Source of the DNA: Diplosphaera chodatii | Lineage: Eukaryota > Chlorophyta > Trebouxiophyceae > Prasiolales > Stichococcaceae | DNA: 64,000 bases | Direction of reading: 5' to 3' | Assembly (NCBI GenBank): GCA_032358165.1 | Contig: JAALGY010000023.1 | Span: 3,100,001 to 3,164,000 of the forward strand | In this document: piece after piece, positions 45,310-55,734 of the stretch | Numbering within the stretch: position 1 is the stretch's first letter | Layout of the letters: every line of letters begins with the position of its first letter | Made by a program: the position numbers and the translations under genes | The notes under the pieces: model-generated | What the model was told of the DNA's origin: nothing | Seen by the model: only the letters and a program-made list of their open reading frames with translations | The model's database searches: none

Positions 45310-46988
45310 GGCGCCGCTGCCGCCATTGCGTGCAGGTAGTAGCCACTCTCCATCATCGCTCGTCTCTGGCGACAGCAGGCCTCTGGAGCCTGCGAGTCAG
45401 GCATTGTTGCGGGCCATCAGCCAGCAGCCAGCAACGCCCAGAGCACCATGCCGCCCATCACTGCTGACTCTTTACAATACCATGCACCGGTGCTCTGCCC
45501 GCCATGTTGCAGAACTAACATGCCGGCAAAAACCTCGTTTCTCAATAGCAGCTGTGCAGACCGACCAGCTGGATTTGCACGAACACGATCCTGAGCTAGT
45601 GGAAGCCAATACTCCAATCCAAACTGAGCTGAGCCCTGAGCCTGTTTCGGAGCTGCAGGCCCTATGCACATCCTCTCCGACTGTCCTGCTGCTCGGACTT
45701 CACAGGGAGCAGCATGGTGCTGCACAGCGATGGGGGGCAGGCACGTGCATGCATTCGGGACGACTCGTACCCAGGGATGGCCCACCCTTGCGTGTGACCA
45801 TCACATGGTCGCTGGCTTGATATCAGCCACATGGGATTTGTTGGGAGACAACCTGGCCTGGGCTCCGTTGCGAATGCGACACAGCGTGCATGACACCATG
45901 TGACTATCGACACGTCTCAAGCAAGCTGCGGCGCTGATGATCATGGCATTCGCATCAGTACATCTGCAACATCGAAGCCTGATGCAATGCGCAGGACATC
46001 GCCCTGCACATAAGCGTACCGGTCGGGTCGCCGGCTGATCATTAGGTCATTTCCTCCAGATCCGTGTGCGCTGGGTACTTTATGAGGCCTTTAAACGTAC
46101 TCGTTCTAGCCCATGGGCAAATTCCCACCGGGCTCCTTTCACCAAAGCCAATGGCATTGATGGGCACAAGTACCTGCACAAGCGCAACTTGCTGCGCACA
46201 GCAGGCACCGGCAAACCTCAAGCATTTACAGGCAGCCTGAGGAAATTAGCACCGAGCGTGCGTCGATCTCGCTCCCCACACCGCGCTCTGCTTGGCTGAG
46301 TGCCTGATCTGCGCATTTGCTCAAAGTCGCACACTTGTAGCAAGGCGTGACATCAGCACCCACAGCGAAAGCACCGACCTCAGTCTGCCTGGTGGACTAG
46401 CTGATGCGCCCGACCGCCTTGCTGGCGGCAGGCGGGCCCTGCAGGCACCACCGGGTTATGGGGTGTTGTTGAAGCAACAGATGCCTCGGGCCAGCTAGCG
46501 AGCCCTCAGCCTGCTGCAGCCTGGGCTCTCGCCAGGCTCCATGTTCAAGTCCATGAGTGAGTCATACAGCCGCGCAGGCGTGTGTTGACCGCAGAAAGGA
46601 AATTTGGTAGACCTCGCTCTGTAGTGTGACCATTGTGCCAGGGATCAGATGCGATGGGCGCTGGTCAGGCGGCCCGCGCGCCACCGGATGCTTCTGCAGG
46701 ACTATTCAGCCGAAAGCTGCATTGATCCACGCCAAACTGGGCCCCGGGACCAGCCTGTACGGTCCTCAATCAGCTGGCTCGATATCGGCAGGCAGTGCAT
46801 CCGTCTGTCGTTGGCCAAGACCCCGACTTGCGGTGGACTTCGCTGCAGCATTGTATACATAGGGTTGTGGGCCGCTGGGATCGCGCTGCTGCGAGGTTCA
46901 CTGCCTGCTGCCGGGTTTCAACCTAGGCTGATGTTTGTTGATGTTGAGCTGTCCTGGCCGATCACCGCGCTGCCTGGTTGCCCGCAGA
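45310..46988. other. Divergent intergenic region, probably with the 5' exon of the PP2A gene
   Basis: This 1.7-kb stretch separates the GT31 start (-) and the first clear PP2A B' exon (+, acceptor CCGCAG ending at about 46988). The first coding exon of the PP2A gene should lie here because that exon has no ATG. I could not identify it. ORFs at 46066-46299 and 46649-47347 lack recognisable motifs. Confidence 0.4.
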
Positions 46989-49900
46989 GGTCAAGTTCGG
47001 CGGCGGCAAGAGTAAAACAGCCACCGCCGGGCCGGAAACGGCGCCGGCGCCCAGCACAAACAGCCACAGCAGCCCGCGGACACAGCAACCCGCGACCGGG
47101 CCGAAGAACCCGAGCGGGGCCGCCGCGCGGCCAGCCGCGGTGCCCCAGCCCCCCCAGCAGCCGCAGCAGCAGCAGTCGCCCCAGCCGCAGCAGCCGAACA
47201 GCAGCCAGCAACCGGCGCGGGCGCCCCTGGCACGGGACAAGCCACCCCTGCCAGCACTCACGCCCGAAAACTGCACAGCGCACTACGCTGAGCCGCTGCC
47301 CGCGTTCCGGGACGTGCCGCCCTCAGAGAAGCAGCTGCTGCTGGTGAAGAAGCTGCACCTCTGCTCCTTCACGTTCGACTTCACTGATCAGGTAAGGGTC
47401 CAGCACCCGATAGGACGAGCCTGCCGGGCAGCTGCAGCGAGCAGGGTGCTGCAAGCACAGTCAGATGCTGTTGTTCCTGGCCAGCGCTTGGCCTCGGAGG
47501 CCAAGCTGGAGCCTGCTGGGATGGGGTTGATTCAGTAGATGTGCCGGGTGCAGCTTGGTGTTGGAGCTCACCCTCACTGAGCACAGCGCAGCCTGCACTT
47601 ACCTTGCATGAACATCCGGTGGTGGGCCATCGCTTCTGATGGGGCCTTGCAGCCGCCTACATGACAAAGCAAAGTATGATCGTGCTTGTCACCCCCGGGC
47701 AGGCCGCAAATGTGCGGGAGAAGGAGATGAAGCGGCAGACACTGCTGGAGCTGGTGGATTATGTCAACACGGGCACCGGCAAGTTCACGGAGCTCGTCTC
47801 CGAGGTAGGCTTTAGATGCGCCCTAATAACGGCGTCGCATGATGTCGGGTACACATGCCACACCGTATGCACACACGCCCAAGTCCCAACCATGCGGTGT
47901 GAGTGTGACCACCTGGTTTGAACCATGGGAGTGCATTATTTGCAGGACATCATCTTCATGCTGTCGGCAAACCTGTTCCGTGCGCTGCCGCCGTCGCGGG
48001 GCGCGGACCAGGAGAACTATGACCCCGATGAGGAGGAGCCCACCCTGGAGCCCACCTGGCCTCACCTGCAGGTAGGCAGTCAGCTGTGGAGCGTTACAGG
48101 CGATCAGCCAGCGAAGCACCCTCGGAAACACTGCACCGTGCATGCCGTAATTTAAGGCGAGTGCTGGCGTTACGGCCAAGGGGCCGCATGTGTTGGGCTG
48201 TCAGCGTACGGATGACTTGTGGACGGCTGGCACCTCCCCTACGCAGATCGTGTACGAGTTCCTGCTGCGGTATGTGGTGTGCCAGGACACCGATGCAAAG
48301 GCTGCAAAGAAGTACATCGACCAGGTCAGTGTCTTCACGTGGTGCTGTTGGGGTGCCAACCTTGTGCACAACAGCACACAGCCGTCAGAGAGCATGCTGC
48401 CTTCATGAGAGAGCCCTCATCTTGTCATCGCTATTTGCTAGACGACACAAGCTGTCTCGCGCAGGCATTTGTGGTGCGGATACTGGAGCTATTCGACAGC
48501 GAGGATCCCCGGGAGCGGGACTATCTGAAGACTATTCTGCACCGCATCTATGGCAAGTTCATGATGCACAGGTGAGCTCTACAGCAGCCAAGCACCTCTG
48601 CATGTCCACTCACTGCAACATTACTTTGTGCAGTTCTTGGGAACGCTGCGCAGCTGCCAGACGGGCGACAGAGCCTATCGGAGCTGACTACAAGCCAGAC
48701 CCTCTTGTTCATGGAGCGCAGGCCATACATCCGGCGGGCGATCAACCATGTGTTCTACCGTTTTGTGTACGAGACCGAGCGGCACAATGGCATCGCAGAG
48801 CTGCTTGAGATTTTGGGGTCCATCATCAACGGCTTCGCGCTGCCCCTGAAAGAGGAGCACAAGGTGCCTAACCCTAGACCCTAAACTCATGCGAAGTACA
48901 CAGGAGAATTGGGCAGGTTGCAGACGGTTGAGGATGTCCTTTGATCGAAGCCATCCCCTTGACCTTTGCTATAGTTTTTATATGGTGGACGTTCACACAG
49001 CCTGCTGTTCAGGGGCAAGCGGTGCGTTTTTGCTGACTGTGCGACGGTCACTCATGCAGGCCTTCCTGACAAAGGCGCTGATGCCGCTGCACAAGCCCAA
49101 GTGCGTGGGCATGTACCACCAGCAGCTGGCGTACTGCGTCACCCAGGTGCCGCCCTGCACTATCAACGCCAGCAACGGTTGCAGCGGCATACCTAATTCA
49201 TGGCTGACCGTGTCACTTCAGACGCGTGTGCCACGAGCGTGCGCGGTGACCTGTGTGCGCCTCCAGCACGGCGGTGCGAGCGCTGCGAGAGCACACTGTG
49301 ACGCTCGTGGTGCGGCTCCTCACTCGCAAACCCTAAACTCGCAGTTTGTGGAGAAGGAGCCCACGCTGGCGGAGCCGGTGCTGCGGGCGCTGCTGCGTTT
49401 CTGGCCGCTGACCAACAGCCAGAAGGAGGTGCTGTTCCTGGGCGAGCTGGAGGAGATCCTGGAGATCACGCAGGTGGGCAGGGTTTAGGCTTTGTAAACC
49501 CTGAATAGCCAGAAGGTCACACAGGTGGGCTGCGAAAACTGCGCCCTGGTGTGGCGAAGCAGCGGGTGGCTTTACAAAGGGGTGCAGTCAGGCCGCTGAA
49601 GCATGCACTGTCCAGGGAGTGTGAACGGGAGCAGAGAAACACCTGACAGCATCATGTGTCTGGCTTTGCAGCTATTCACTTTTGCTGCCATGGCTGCTGC
49701 GGCACAGCAGGCTTCCGACAATCCTGAGGCATTGCACGTTGTCACTGCAGCCGCAGGAGTTTGGCAAGGTGGTCGGCCCGCTGTTCAGGCAGATCGCCCG
49801 CTGCCTCAACAGCTCCCACTTCCAGGTGCGGCCTGCCCAGCATGCTGCACCCGGTCTGACAGTACACGACTGTGGAAGCAGCATCCCTCGCACCTGCCAA

Positions 49901-50509
49901 AGTGCCTGCGTCTGATCCATCGTAGCGTGCTGCACAGGTGGCTGAGCGCAGCCTGTTCCTGTGGAACAACGAGGCGGTGGTGGGCCTCGTGGCACAGCAC
50001 AGGGGGGCCGTCGTCCCAGCAGTGCTGCCGGCCCTGGAGCGAAATGCAAAGAGCCACTGGAACCCCGCGGTGCACGGCCTCACCGTCAACGTGCGCAAGA
50101 TGTTCCAGGAGATGGACGCGCAGCTGTACGAGCAGTGCCGCCAGCGCTTCGAGCATGAGGAGGTGCTGCTTTCCATGAAACGCCGAAGAACATAACAATT
50201 TTGGCAGCTTCCTGCTTCTCACCCCAGTGCATCGGCTTGAAGCAGCCCTCGGCCCTCCCTCTGCAGAGCTTGTGCGACGTTGTGGCCAGCTGCTGTGCTT
50301 GACAACACTGACATGTTGCCGCTATGTGCGTGCAGCTCGATCAGCCAGCGCACCTCGAGCACCGCGAGCGGCAGTGGCAGGCCCTGGAGGAGGTCGCCGA
50401 GCAGCACCGGCACGCAATGGGCAACAGCAGCATTGGCCACAGCAGCGGCGGCAGCGAGAAGGCCAGCGGGGCCACCCCCGGCAGTCTGCACGTGAATGCA
50501 GGCCGGTGA
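46989..50509 (+). CDS. PP2A regulatory subunit B' (B56 family)
   Basis: A B56 subunit that directs protein phosphatase 2A to its substrates. After a Pro/Gln-rich N-terminal region (46989-47270), conserved B56 segments appear one per exon. They are [20 protein letters not shown] with [74 protein letters not shown] with [26 protein letters not shown] with [51 protein letters not shown] with [27 protein letters not shown] with [46 protein letters not shown]; and [20 protein letters not shown]. The last exon ends in a Ser/Gly-rich tail with the stop at 50507-50509. The order and spacing match the family. The first exon and start codon are missing from this model. Confidence 0.93.
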
Positions 50510-51246
50510 TTTGTGCTGCATGCCCAGTTGCGGCGTTCTGCCGCGCACAACCGCTGCAGCAACACCAAACCACATTGGCGCACAGCAGCTGCCGACCCTG
50601 CTCAGCAGCATCTGGCAGCGGCTGCTAGGCACCGGTGGGGAGCAGCGCACAGAAAGGGTGGCTGTCTGGCAACGATAGCAAGCAGCACAGTGGCTAGACT
50701 GAAGCTATGGGATGGGCGGCTGCTGTGCCGTGGAGTCGGTGCCCGCCCTTGGCACACCGGCTGCAGCATGCTGCGGCTCTGGGTAGCCTGCAGGATCCGG
50801 TTGTAGCACTTTCACGGACATGTGTTGCAGCAGCAGCAGCAGCGGCCTCAAGCAGGCAGCGTGTGCATGTGTGACGGGTACCGTATGGCATTGGTGCTCT
50901 GTTTTCGCTGGCAGAGCTCCATCGGGTTAATGCTCGTCCTGCGCCGCGCACATCTCTGACAGGGCTCTCACATCATGTTCGAAGTAGCTGTAGCAGAAGG
51001 ACTGGTCCACCTGTGATGTAAAGCAGTGTGGCGTGCAGCGCAGTTTGCAAACCCTGGGTTCAGGATACCACCCTGTGCTAAAACCCCGAGGGCGACATGA
51101 CTGCCAGTGCACGACTGCAAATGTCACATGGCGGCGTGCCCTGATGTTGTTGGACCTGCAGTCTTGTCACTCTAGGTCGCCTATTCAGGAGACCACCATC
51201 CACCCGCTGTGACTGCAGCAACCGGCGCTCTCGTCAAATCAGCAAG
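50510..51246. other. Intergenic region between PP2A B' and SFC1
   Basis: Holds the 3' UTR of the PP2A gene and the promoter and 5' UTR of the carrier gene. A short CAG repeat lies at about 50828-50842. No exon is supported. Confidence 0.45.
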
Positions 51247-52188
51247 ATGGCAGCCTCCAAGCAGAAGGATGGCAAGACGACGGTGGTGACCATCAACCCT
51301 ATGATCAAAAGCGTTGCAGGATCGCTGGGTGGCCTCACCGAGGCCTGCCTGCTGCAGCCCATGGACGTGGTGAAGACGCGCCTGCAGCTGGACCGTGCCG
51401 GCAAGTACACAGGCATCTTCAACTGCGGGACCACCATCATTCGGGAGGAGGGCGCCAAGTCGCTGTGGAAGGGGCTGACGCCGTTTGCCGGCAACCTCAC
51501 GCTGAAGTACTTCCTGCGCTTTGGCACCAACGGCCTGTACCAGAACCTCCTGCGCGACTCGGAGGGCAAGCTGAACAACTCGCGGCGCATGGCCGCGGGC
51601 TTCGCCGCCGGCGTCACAGAGGCGCTCATGATCGTGACGCCCTTCGAGGTCGTCAAGATCCGGCTCCAGCAGCAGCAGGGCAGCAACAAGGCGGCGCTCC
51701 TGTACAAGGGCCCCGTGAACTGCGCAGCGACGATTGTGCGGGAGGAGGGGCTGCGGGGCCTGTGGTCCGGCGCCTCGCCCACCGTGCTGCGCAACGGCAC
51801 CAACCAGATGTGCCTGTTCTGGGCCAAAAACCACATGGACGGCGTGCTGTGGAGCAAGCAGGATGGCGACGGCAAGCAGCTGGCAGCGTGGCAGTCGATG
51901 GTGTCGGGCGGCGCCGCAGCCATCCTGGGCCCGACTGTCACCAACCCCTTTGATGTCGTAAAGACACGGATGATGGCGCAAAAGAAGTCGGCGTTCCCTG
52001 ACCAGTACAGCGGCTTCCTCGACTGCCTGCTCAAGGTGCCGCGGCAGGAGGGCTTCCTCGCGCTGTACAAGGGGCTCCTGCCGCGCCTGATGCGCATCCC
52101 GCCCGGCCAGGCCATCGTGTGGGCGGTCAGCGACCAGGTCACGGGATACTTTGAGCGCCGCCGCATGGAGGCCGTCGTCGCGCACTAA
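51247..52188 (+). CDS. SFC1: Mitochondrial succinate/fumarate carrier
   Basis: A single uninterrupted 313-codon ORF, unusual in a window where nearly every other gene is intron-rich. It is a mitochondrial carrier with three repeats. Each shows the PX(D/E)XX(K/R) signature: QPMDVVKTRLQ, TPFEVVKIRLQ and NPFDVVKTRMM. The product closely follows the succinate/fumarate carrier branch (yeast Sfc1/Acr1, plant mSFC1), with KSVAGSLGGLTEACLLQPMD, GLTPFAGNLTLKYFLRFGTN, SGASPTVLRNGTNQMCLFWA and LLPRLMRIPPGQAIVWAVSD. This carrier exchanges cytosolic succinate for fumarate across the inner membrane and links the glyoxylate cycle and acetate or lipid use to the TCA cycle. Length is normal. The ATG at 51247 is the first in frame. 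TAA is at 52186-52188. Confidence 0.96.
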   Translation: MAASKQKDGKTTVVTINPMIKSVAGSLGGLTEACLLQPMDVVKTRLQLDRAGKYTGIFNCGTTIIREEGAKSLWKGLTPFAGNLTLKYFLRFGTNGLYQNLLRDSEGKLNNSRRMAAGFAAGVTEALMIVTPFEVVKIRLQQQQGSNKAALLYKGPVNCAATIVREEGLRGLWSGASPTVLRNGTNQMCLFWAKNHMDGVLWSKQDGDGKQLAAWQSMVSGGAAAILGPTVTNPFDVVKTRMMAQKKSAFPDQYSGFLDCLLKVPRQEGFLALYKGLLPRLMRIPPGQAIVWAVSDQVTGYFERRRMEAVVAH

Positions 52189-54103
52189 CCAGTCCTGCGG
52201 CAGGCAGGGTTCAGTCGCGTGCACAGCTCTTTGGCCGACAGCCCTGCGCAGCTGCGTGCCAGTGGCAAGCGCGGGCAGCAGGCGGCGGCAGTGGCAGCGC
52301 CACAGCGGCAGTCTGCCCAATTGCAGCCGCCAAGCGGCCAGCATGGCAGAGGCGCAGCAAGGCCTCGGCCTGACAGGAGCCGCTGCCTGCAAAGCTTTGG
52401 CGGCACGAAGTTTTGGCAAGTCTGTCATCAGACATAACAACAGCACGGGGTGCATGCGCACTGCAGTGCGTCCCGCGGCAGTGCACAGCGTACTGATAGG
52501 TGAAGTCTGCATGTGGGTAGCAAACAGGCTGCAGGATCGTGCTGCGCAGTTGCAGCACACCCAATTTTGTGAGACACTTGTCATTCAAAGGTTATGAACC
52601 TAAATCCCCTTGGTTTTAGTTAGGTGTTAGGACAGCACAGGTGGCTAACATAGGGTGTGGCTGCAAGGATCGGTTGAGTGTTTAGGCGCCAGGTGCACGT
52701 TCTTTGCGTTGGTTGCCCTGCCGTTCAGGGCATATGCCGGCAGTTTGAGCAGCATTGCTACAGGGTATAAGGCAGGCAGCCTCGTTAGAGAAGCAACCAT
52801 TTTAGGAGGAGTTTGTCCGCACCAGGTAGCAACCATGCACATCACGTGACAAAGGCGTTTCTTATGCTGCAGTATGGCTGATGCCATCCATCTGGTGGAT
52901 CTAGGATGCACACACCTCCAGTTGTTACAGGCAGAACGTGCCGCTGAGGCCAGTTGCATTTGAATGCTTGCCCCTCTGAACAACATGGGAAGCACAATGC
53001 GCAGTCCATGACAGGAGCACCGACGGGCAGGTCTGAGAACTCGAACACATCTGCAAAAGATAGCAGTAGACTCATCACGAGTACAACAATTGGTCAATGC
53101 AAGTGCCCAAAACACGTTGAAGCTGCAACCAACATACTTGAGCATGGCGGGACGCATGATTCAAAACAAGTGCAGACACCGCCGCCAACAAAGCCAACGA
53201 AGTACACGCCTGAACTATCCTGCCGGCTCAGCATGTCTTACAATCCTGATGGTATGGATCTGAACGCAGCGGTGCTGAAGACAGAATGGTCTACAGTGCA
53301 GTGGCAGCAAGCCGACTACGAGGTTACAGCAGTACAGCTACTCGCACGTGTGCAGACGTCAGCCAGAGGGCACAAGCACCACCTGCGTATAGGTCACAAG
53401 CACCGCCTGCGCAGTCAGGCCCGACATCACATTCTGGCATTGCTGAGGTGTATAGGTGCTGCCGCGCCACATCAGGCAACAACATGCCCCTGCACCTGCC
53501 CCGCCAAATTCCGAGAATGTTGATCCAGTGGTTGATCTATCTCCTACACAGGCCTCTGGACTGGACGTAAACATGCAAAAAGATCTTGTTGTAGGCGGTC
53601 GCGACTGGGCATGCGGATGATGCGAAATGCTGGCGTTGGCATCGCACTGCACTGCTGAACTGGGGTGCAGGTAGTCTTTCCGCAGCTGCAGCCGTTTCTC
53701 ATGCACGTGATCTGTTCATTTAAAGATCATGTCTTAGCTGTGAGAAGCGCAGTCAGCACTACGCAGCCGGCCAGCGCAAGGCGTTGGAGCAACAACGGTA
53801 ACACATTCACAAAGCCACAGCCACCAAGCGCCTCTGGGGCATAGCTGAGTGGTGCAGGACAATCAATGTTGCAATGTAGATAAATCTGGGGCCCGCAAAG
53901 CTGGGTTGGCTGCCGCCCGTGGTGTACACACTCAGCAGCTGCACACCGAATGAAGCTGTGAGAAACCATGGGAGCTGTTCGCCACGCACTCATTTGTGGA
54001 ATACTTGCTGCACACATACCGAACAATAACAGAGAGCTTACACAATCATCACTGTTGGCAAGGGCAGCACTCAATTGCACAAGCTTGGTGCAAAGCCAGC
54101 AAC
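52189..54103. other. Long intergenic region, mostly without supported genes
   Basis: About 1.9 kb of AT-richer DNA. A plus-strand open frame at 52954-53523 (189 codons) and a minus one at 53157-52645 overlap. Neither shows family motifs. A direct repeat (CACAAGCACC(A/G)CCTGCG) occurs at about 53369 and 53396. A short membrane-like ORF on the minus strand (53807-53989) is listed separately. Confidence 0.4.
53807..53989 (-). CDS. Possible small membrane protein (60 aa)
   Basis: The ORF begins MRGEQLPWFLTASFGVQLLS and continues FAGPRFIYIATLIVLHHSAM before TGA. It has two hydrophobic stretches and looks like a membrane-protein piece. It starts about 115 bases from a plus-strand gene start, in divergent orientation. 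It may be a genuine short gene, an exon of one that continues downstream (a hydrophobic LALAGCVVLTALLTAKT follows in another frame near 53790), or chance. Confidence 0.3.
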   Translation of the reverse strand: MRGEQLPWFLTASFGVQLLSVYTTGGSQPSFAGPRFIYIATLIVLHHSAMPQRRLVAVAL

Positions 54104-55404
54104 ATGCAGGCGATGCGGCGCGGTAGCAAGTTGGCACCAGCGCTGCTGCGGCAGGCTGGCGCCGACACCGCGGCGGCGCCGCAGCTGCGACAGCCCGCGC
54201 AGGCAGAGCAGCGGCGGCTGGCGAGCTCCCAGGGCACCGGCATGCACGGCGAAGGTGGGCTTGGGAGCGCGCGCCAGGGTTTTGCACCGGGCAGCAGTGG
54301 GATGCAGGGTCAGAGCTGCCACACGGCAGTGCTGGCATGAGCTGTAGCAGGCGGTGAGCCAATCTATGAAGCTGGCTCTGTGCCTGCGCAGGCACAAGCC
54401 GGGGAGAAGCTGGACACAAGAACTTTTGGGAGGCGCCCTTTGAGCCGAGAAGTTGGACGGCAAACCAGGTTAGTGGCGGCACATCTGGTATTGTGGGATG
54501 CACATCCGCAGCTGGAATGTGCTTGATAGTCATTGAAGATATCAGCAGCAGTCGCTTGCAGTGTTTGGTGCTCTTGCACGAATCATCAGTATCCATGGCG
54601 CATCTGCGTCATGACGAGCGGCAGTCTCACAAGCCGTCATGCTGTCGCAGAGGGGCTTTGCAGTGCTAGGCATCGCCGGCGTTGGCTGCTATGCGCTGCT
54701 GGGCGGCTGGCTGCGCGCCAAGCAGGCGGACCTGCCTGAAATGAAAAAGGTGCAGGCCATGCTGCTGTGCGGCTGCGGCTCGTTCTTCACGACACCCCAG
54801 GCTACGTGACGTTGTCGTGGTTAGGGGTGGGGCCGCACACTGTGTAGCAGGGCTCACACTTATTAGATCGTGCCATTCAAGAGGAGCTCTTGATTGGCAA
54901 GAGGAGCCAGCACAACTGCATGCTATCATGGGAGTTGTGAGGCACCAAACTCTGCGCAAGGAGAGTGGTTTGCCGCCATGACGAGCCTGAGCAATGGTCG
55001 ATGTGTGCGTGGCACAGGAGGCCAAGCCCGGCGTGCCGCCCGCGGCCGATCCCACCGACCGCCGGCAGCCGCAGGTCAGCGACGCAGTCGGCGCCGCGTT
55101 CCCGATGAAGGAGTCCCTCCGGGCCAGCAGCAAGTAAGCACTGTCGACCGGGGTCAGCTGATATGTAGGTCCTGAGATGCGGGATACCGACGGTCAACAG
55201 CGCCAAGTTACGGTGCTCCCATAGCTAGTGTCGTGCAATCGGTTGTGTGTCATGCGAAGGCATTCAGAGCGGCAGTGACGTGGCCTGTGTGTGGGTTGGT
55301 GCAGTGCTCCCACGGCGTCGCCGCAGCTGAGCGACAACCGCCGGCACGGGGAGGCCTTCAACAGCGAGACCGGGGTGCAGGGCCGGAAGAACAACCAGGA
55401 GTGA
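54104..55404 (+). CDS. Small single-span protein, probably mitochondrial; unknown function
   Basis: Five exons join cleanly in phase: 54104-54255, about 54393-54470, about 54643-54749, about 55020-55134 and about 55305-55404. The product is about 180 residues. The N terminus MQAMRRGSKLAPALLRQAGA is basic and lacks acids, like a mitochondrial presequence. HKNFWEAPFEPRSWTANQ follows, then one membrane span (GFAVLGIAGVGCYALLGGWL) and RAKQADLPEMKK. A polar tail ends SPQLSDNRRHGEAFNSETGV and QGRKNNQE. Short Trp/Pro-rich segments beside a single helix are common in accessory subunits of respiratory complexes, but this is inference and I recognise no family. The stop TGA is at 55402-55404. Confidence 0.7.
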
Positions 55405-55734
55405 TGCGCGGCGAGCAGAGATTAGGGGTTCACACAGGGGGTGCTGGTTTGGGGCGTAACGGTTTTGCATTGCACAGCGTTAACTTAGCAGCTATTGATG
55501 ATGTGGCACAACCTGCTTCTGGGTGCATGCCAGCAGTGTAACATATGCATAGTTACCCAGCAGTTGCTAGTAGGCTCTACAGTAACACTCGTGACCCAGG
55601 TGCTACACCAGTGTCTGCCTGCTCGTTCAAAAGTCGCCTGAGGGCTCTGCCACAGGGTGTGGTGCACCACAGCCGGCTGCACAGGACCACCCACCCTTGG
55701 GTGGCTTGCAGCACTGCACCGCTTTGGCAAGTCG
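55405..55734. other. Convergent 3' intergenic region
   Basis: Contains the 3' ends of the small mitochondrial-like gene (+) and eIF2B gamma (-). A TGTAA candidate is present at about 55537 (+). Nothing else is visible. Confidence 0.45.

Noticed and set aside
51181..52584. A 467-codon open frame on the minus strand opposite the carrier gene
   Set aside because: It is the antisense of SFC1 exon sequence, rich in His/Leu/Arg/Gly repeats typical of GC-rich shadow frames, and has no family motifs.
52645..53523. Overlapping long ORFs on both strands (170 and 189 codons)
   Set aside because: No recognisable motifs, and composition resembles intergenic DNA. Kept only as a note in the intergenic entry.
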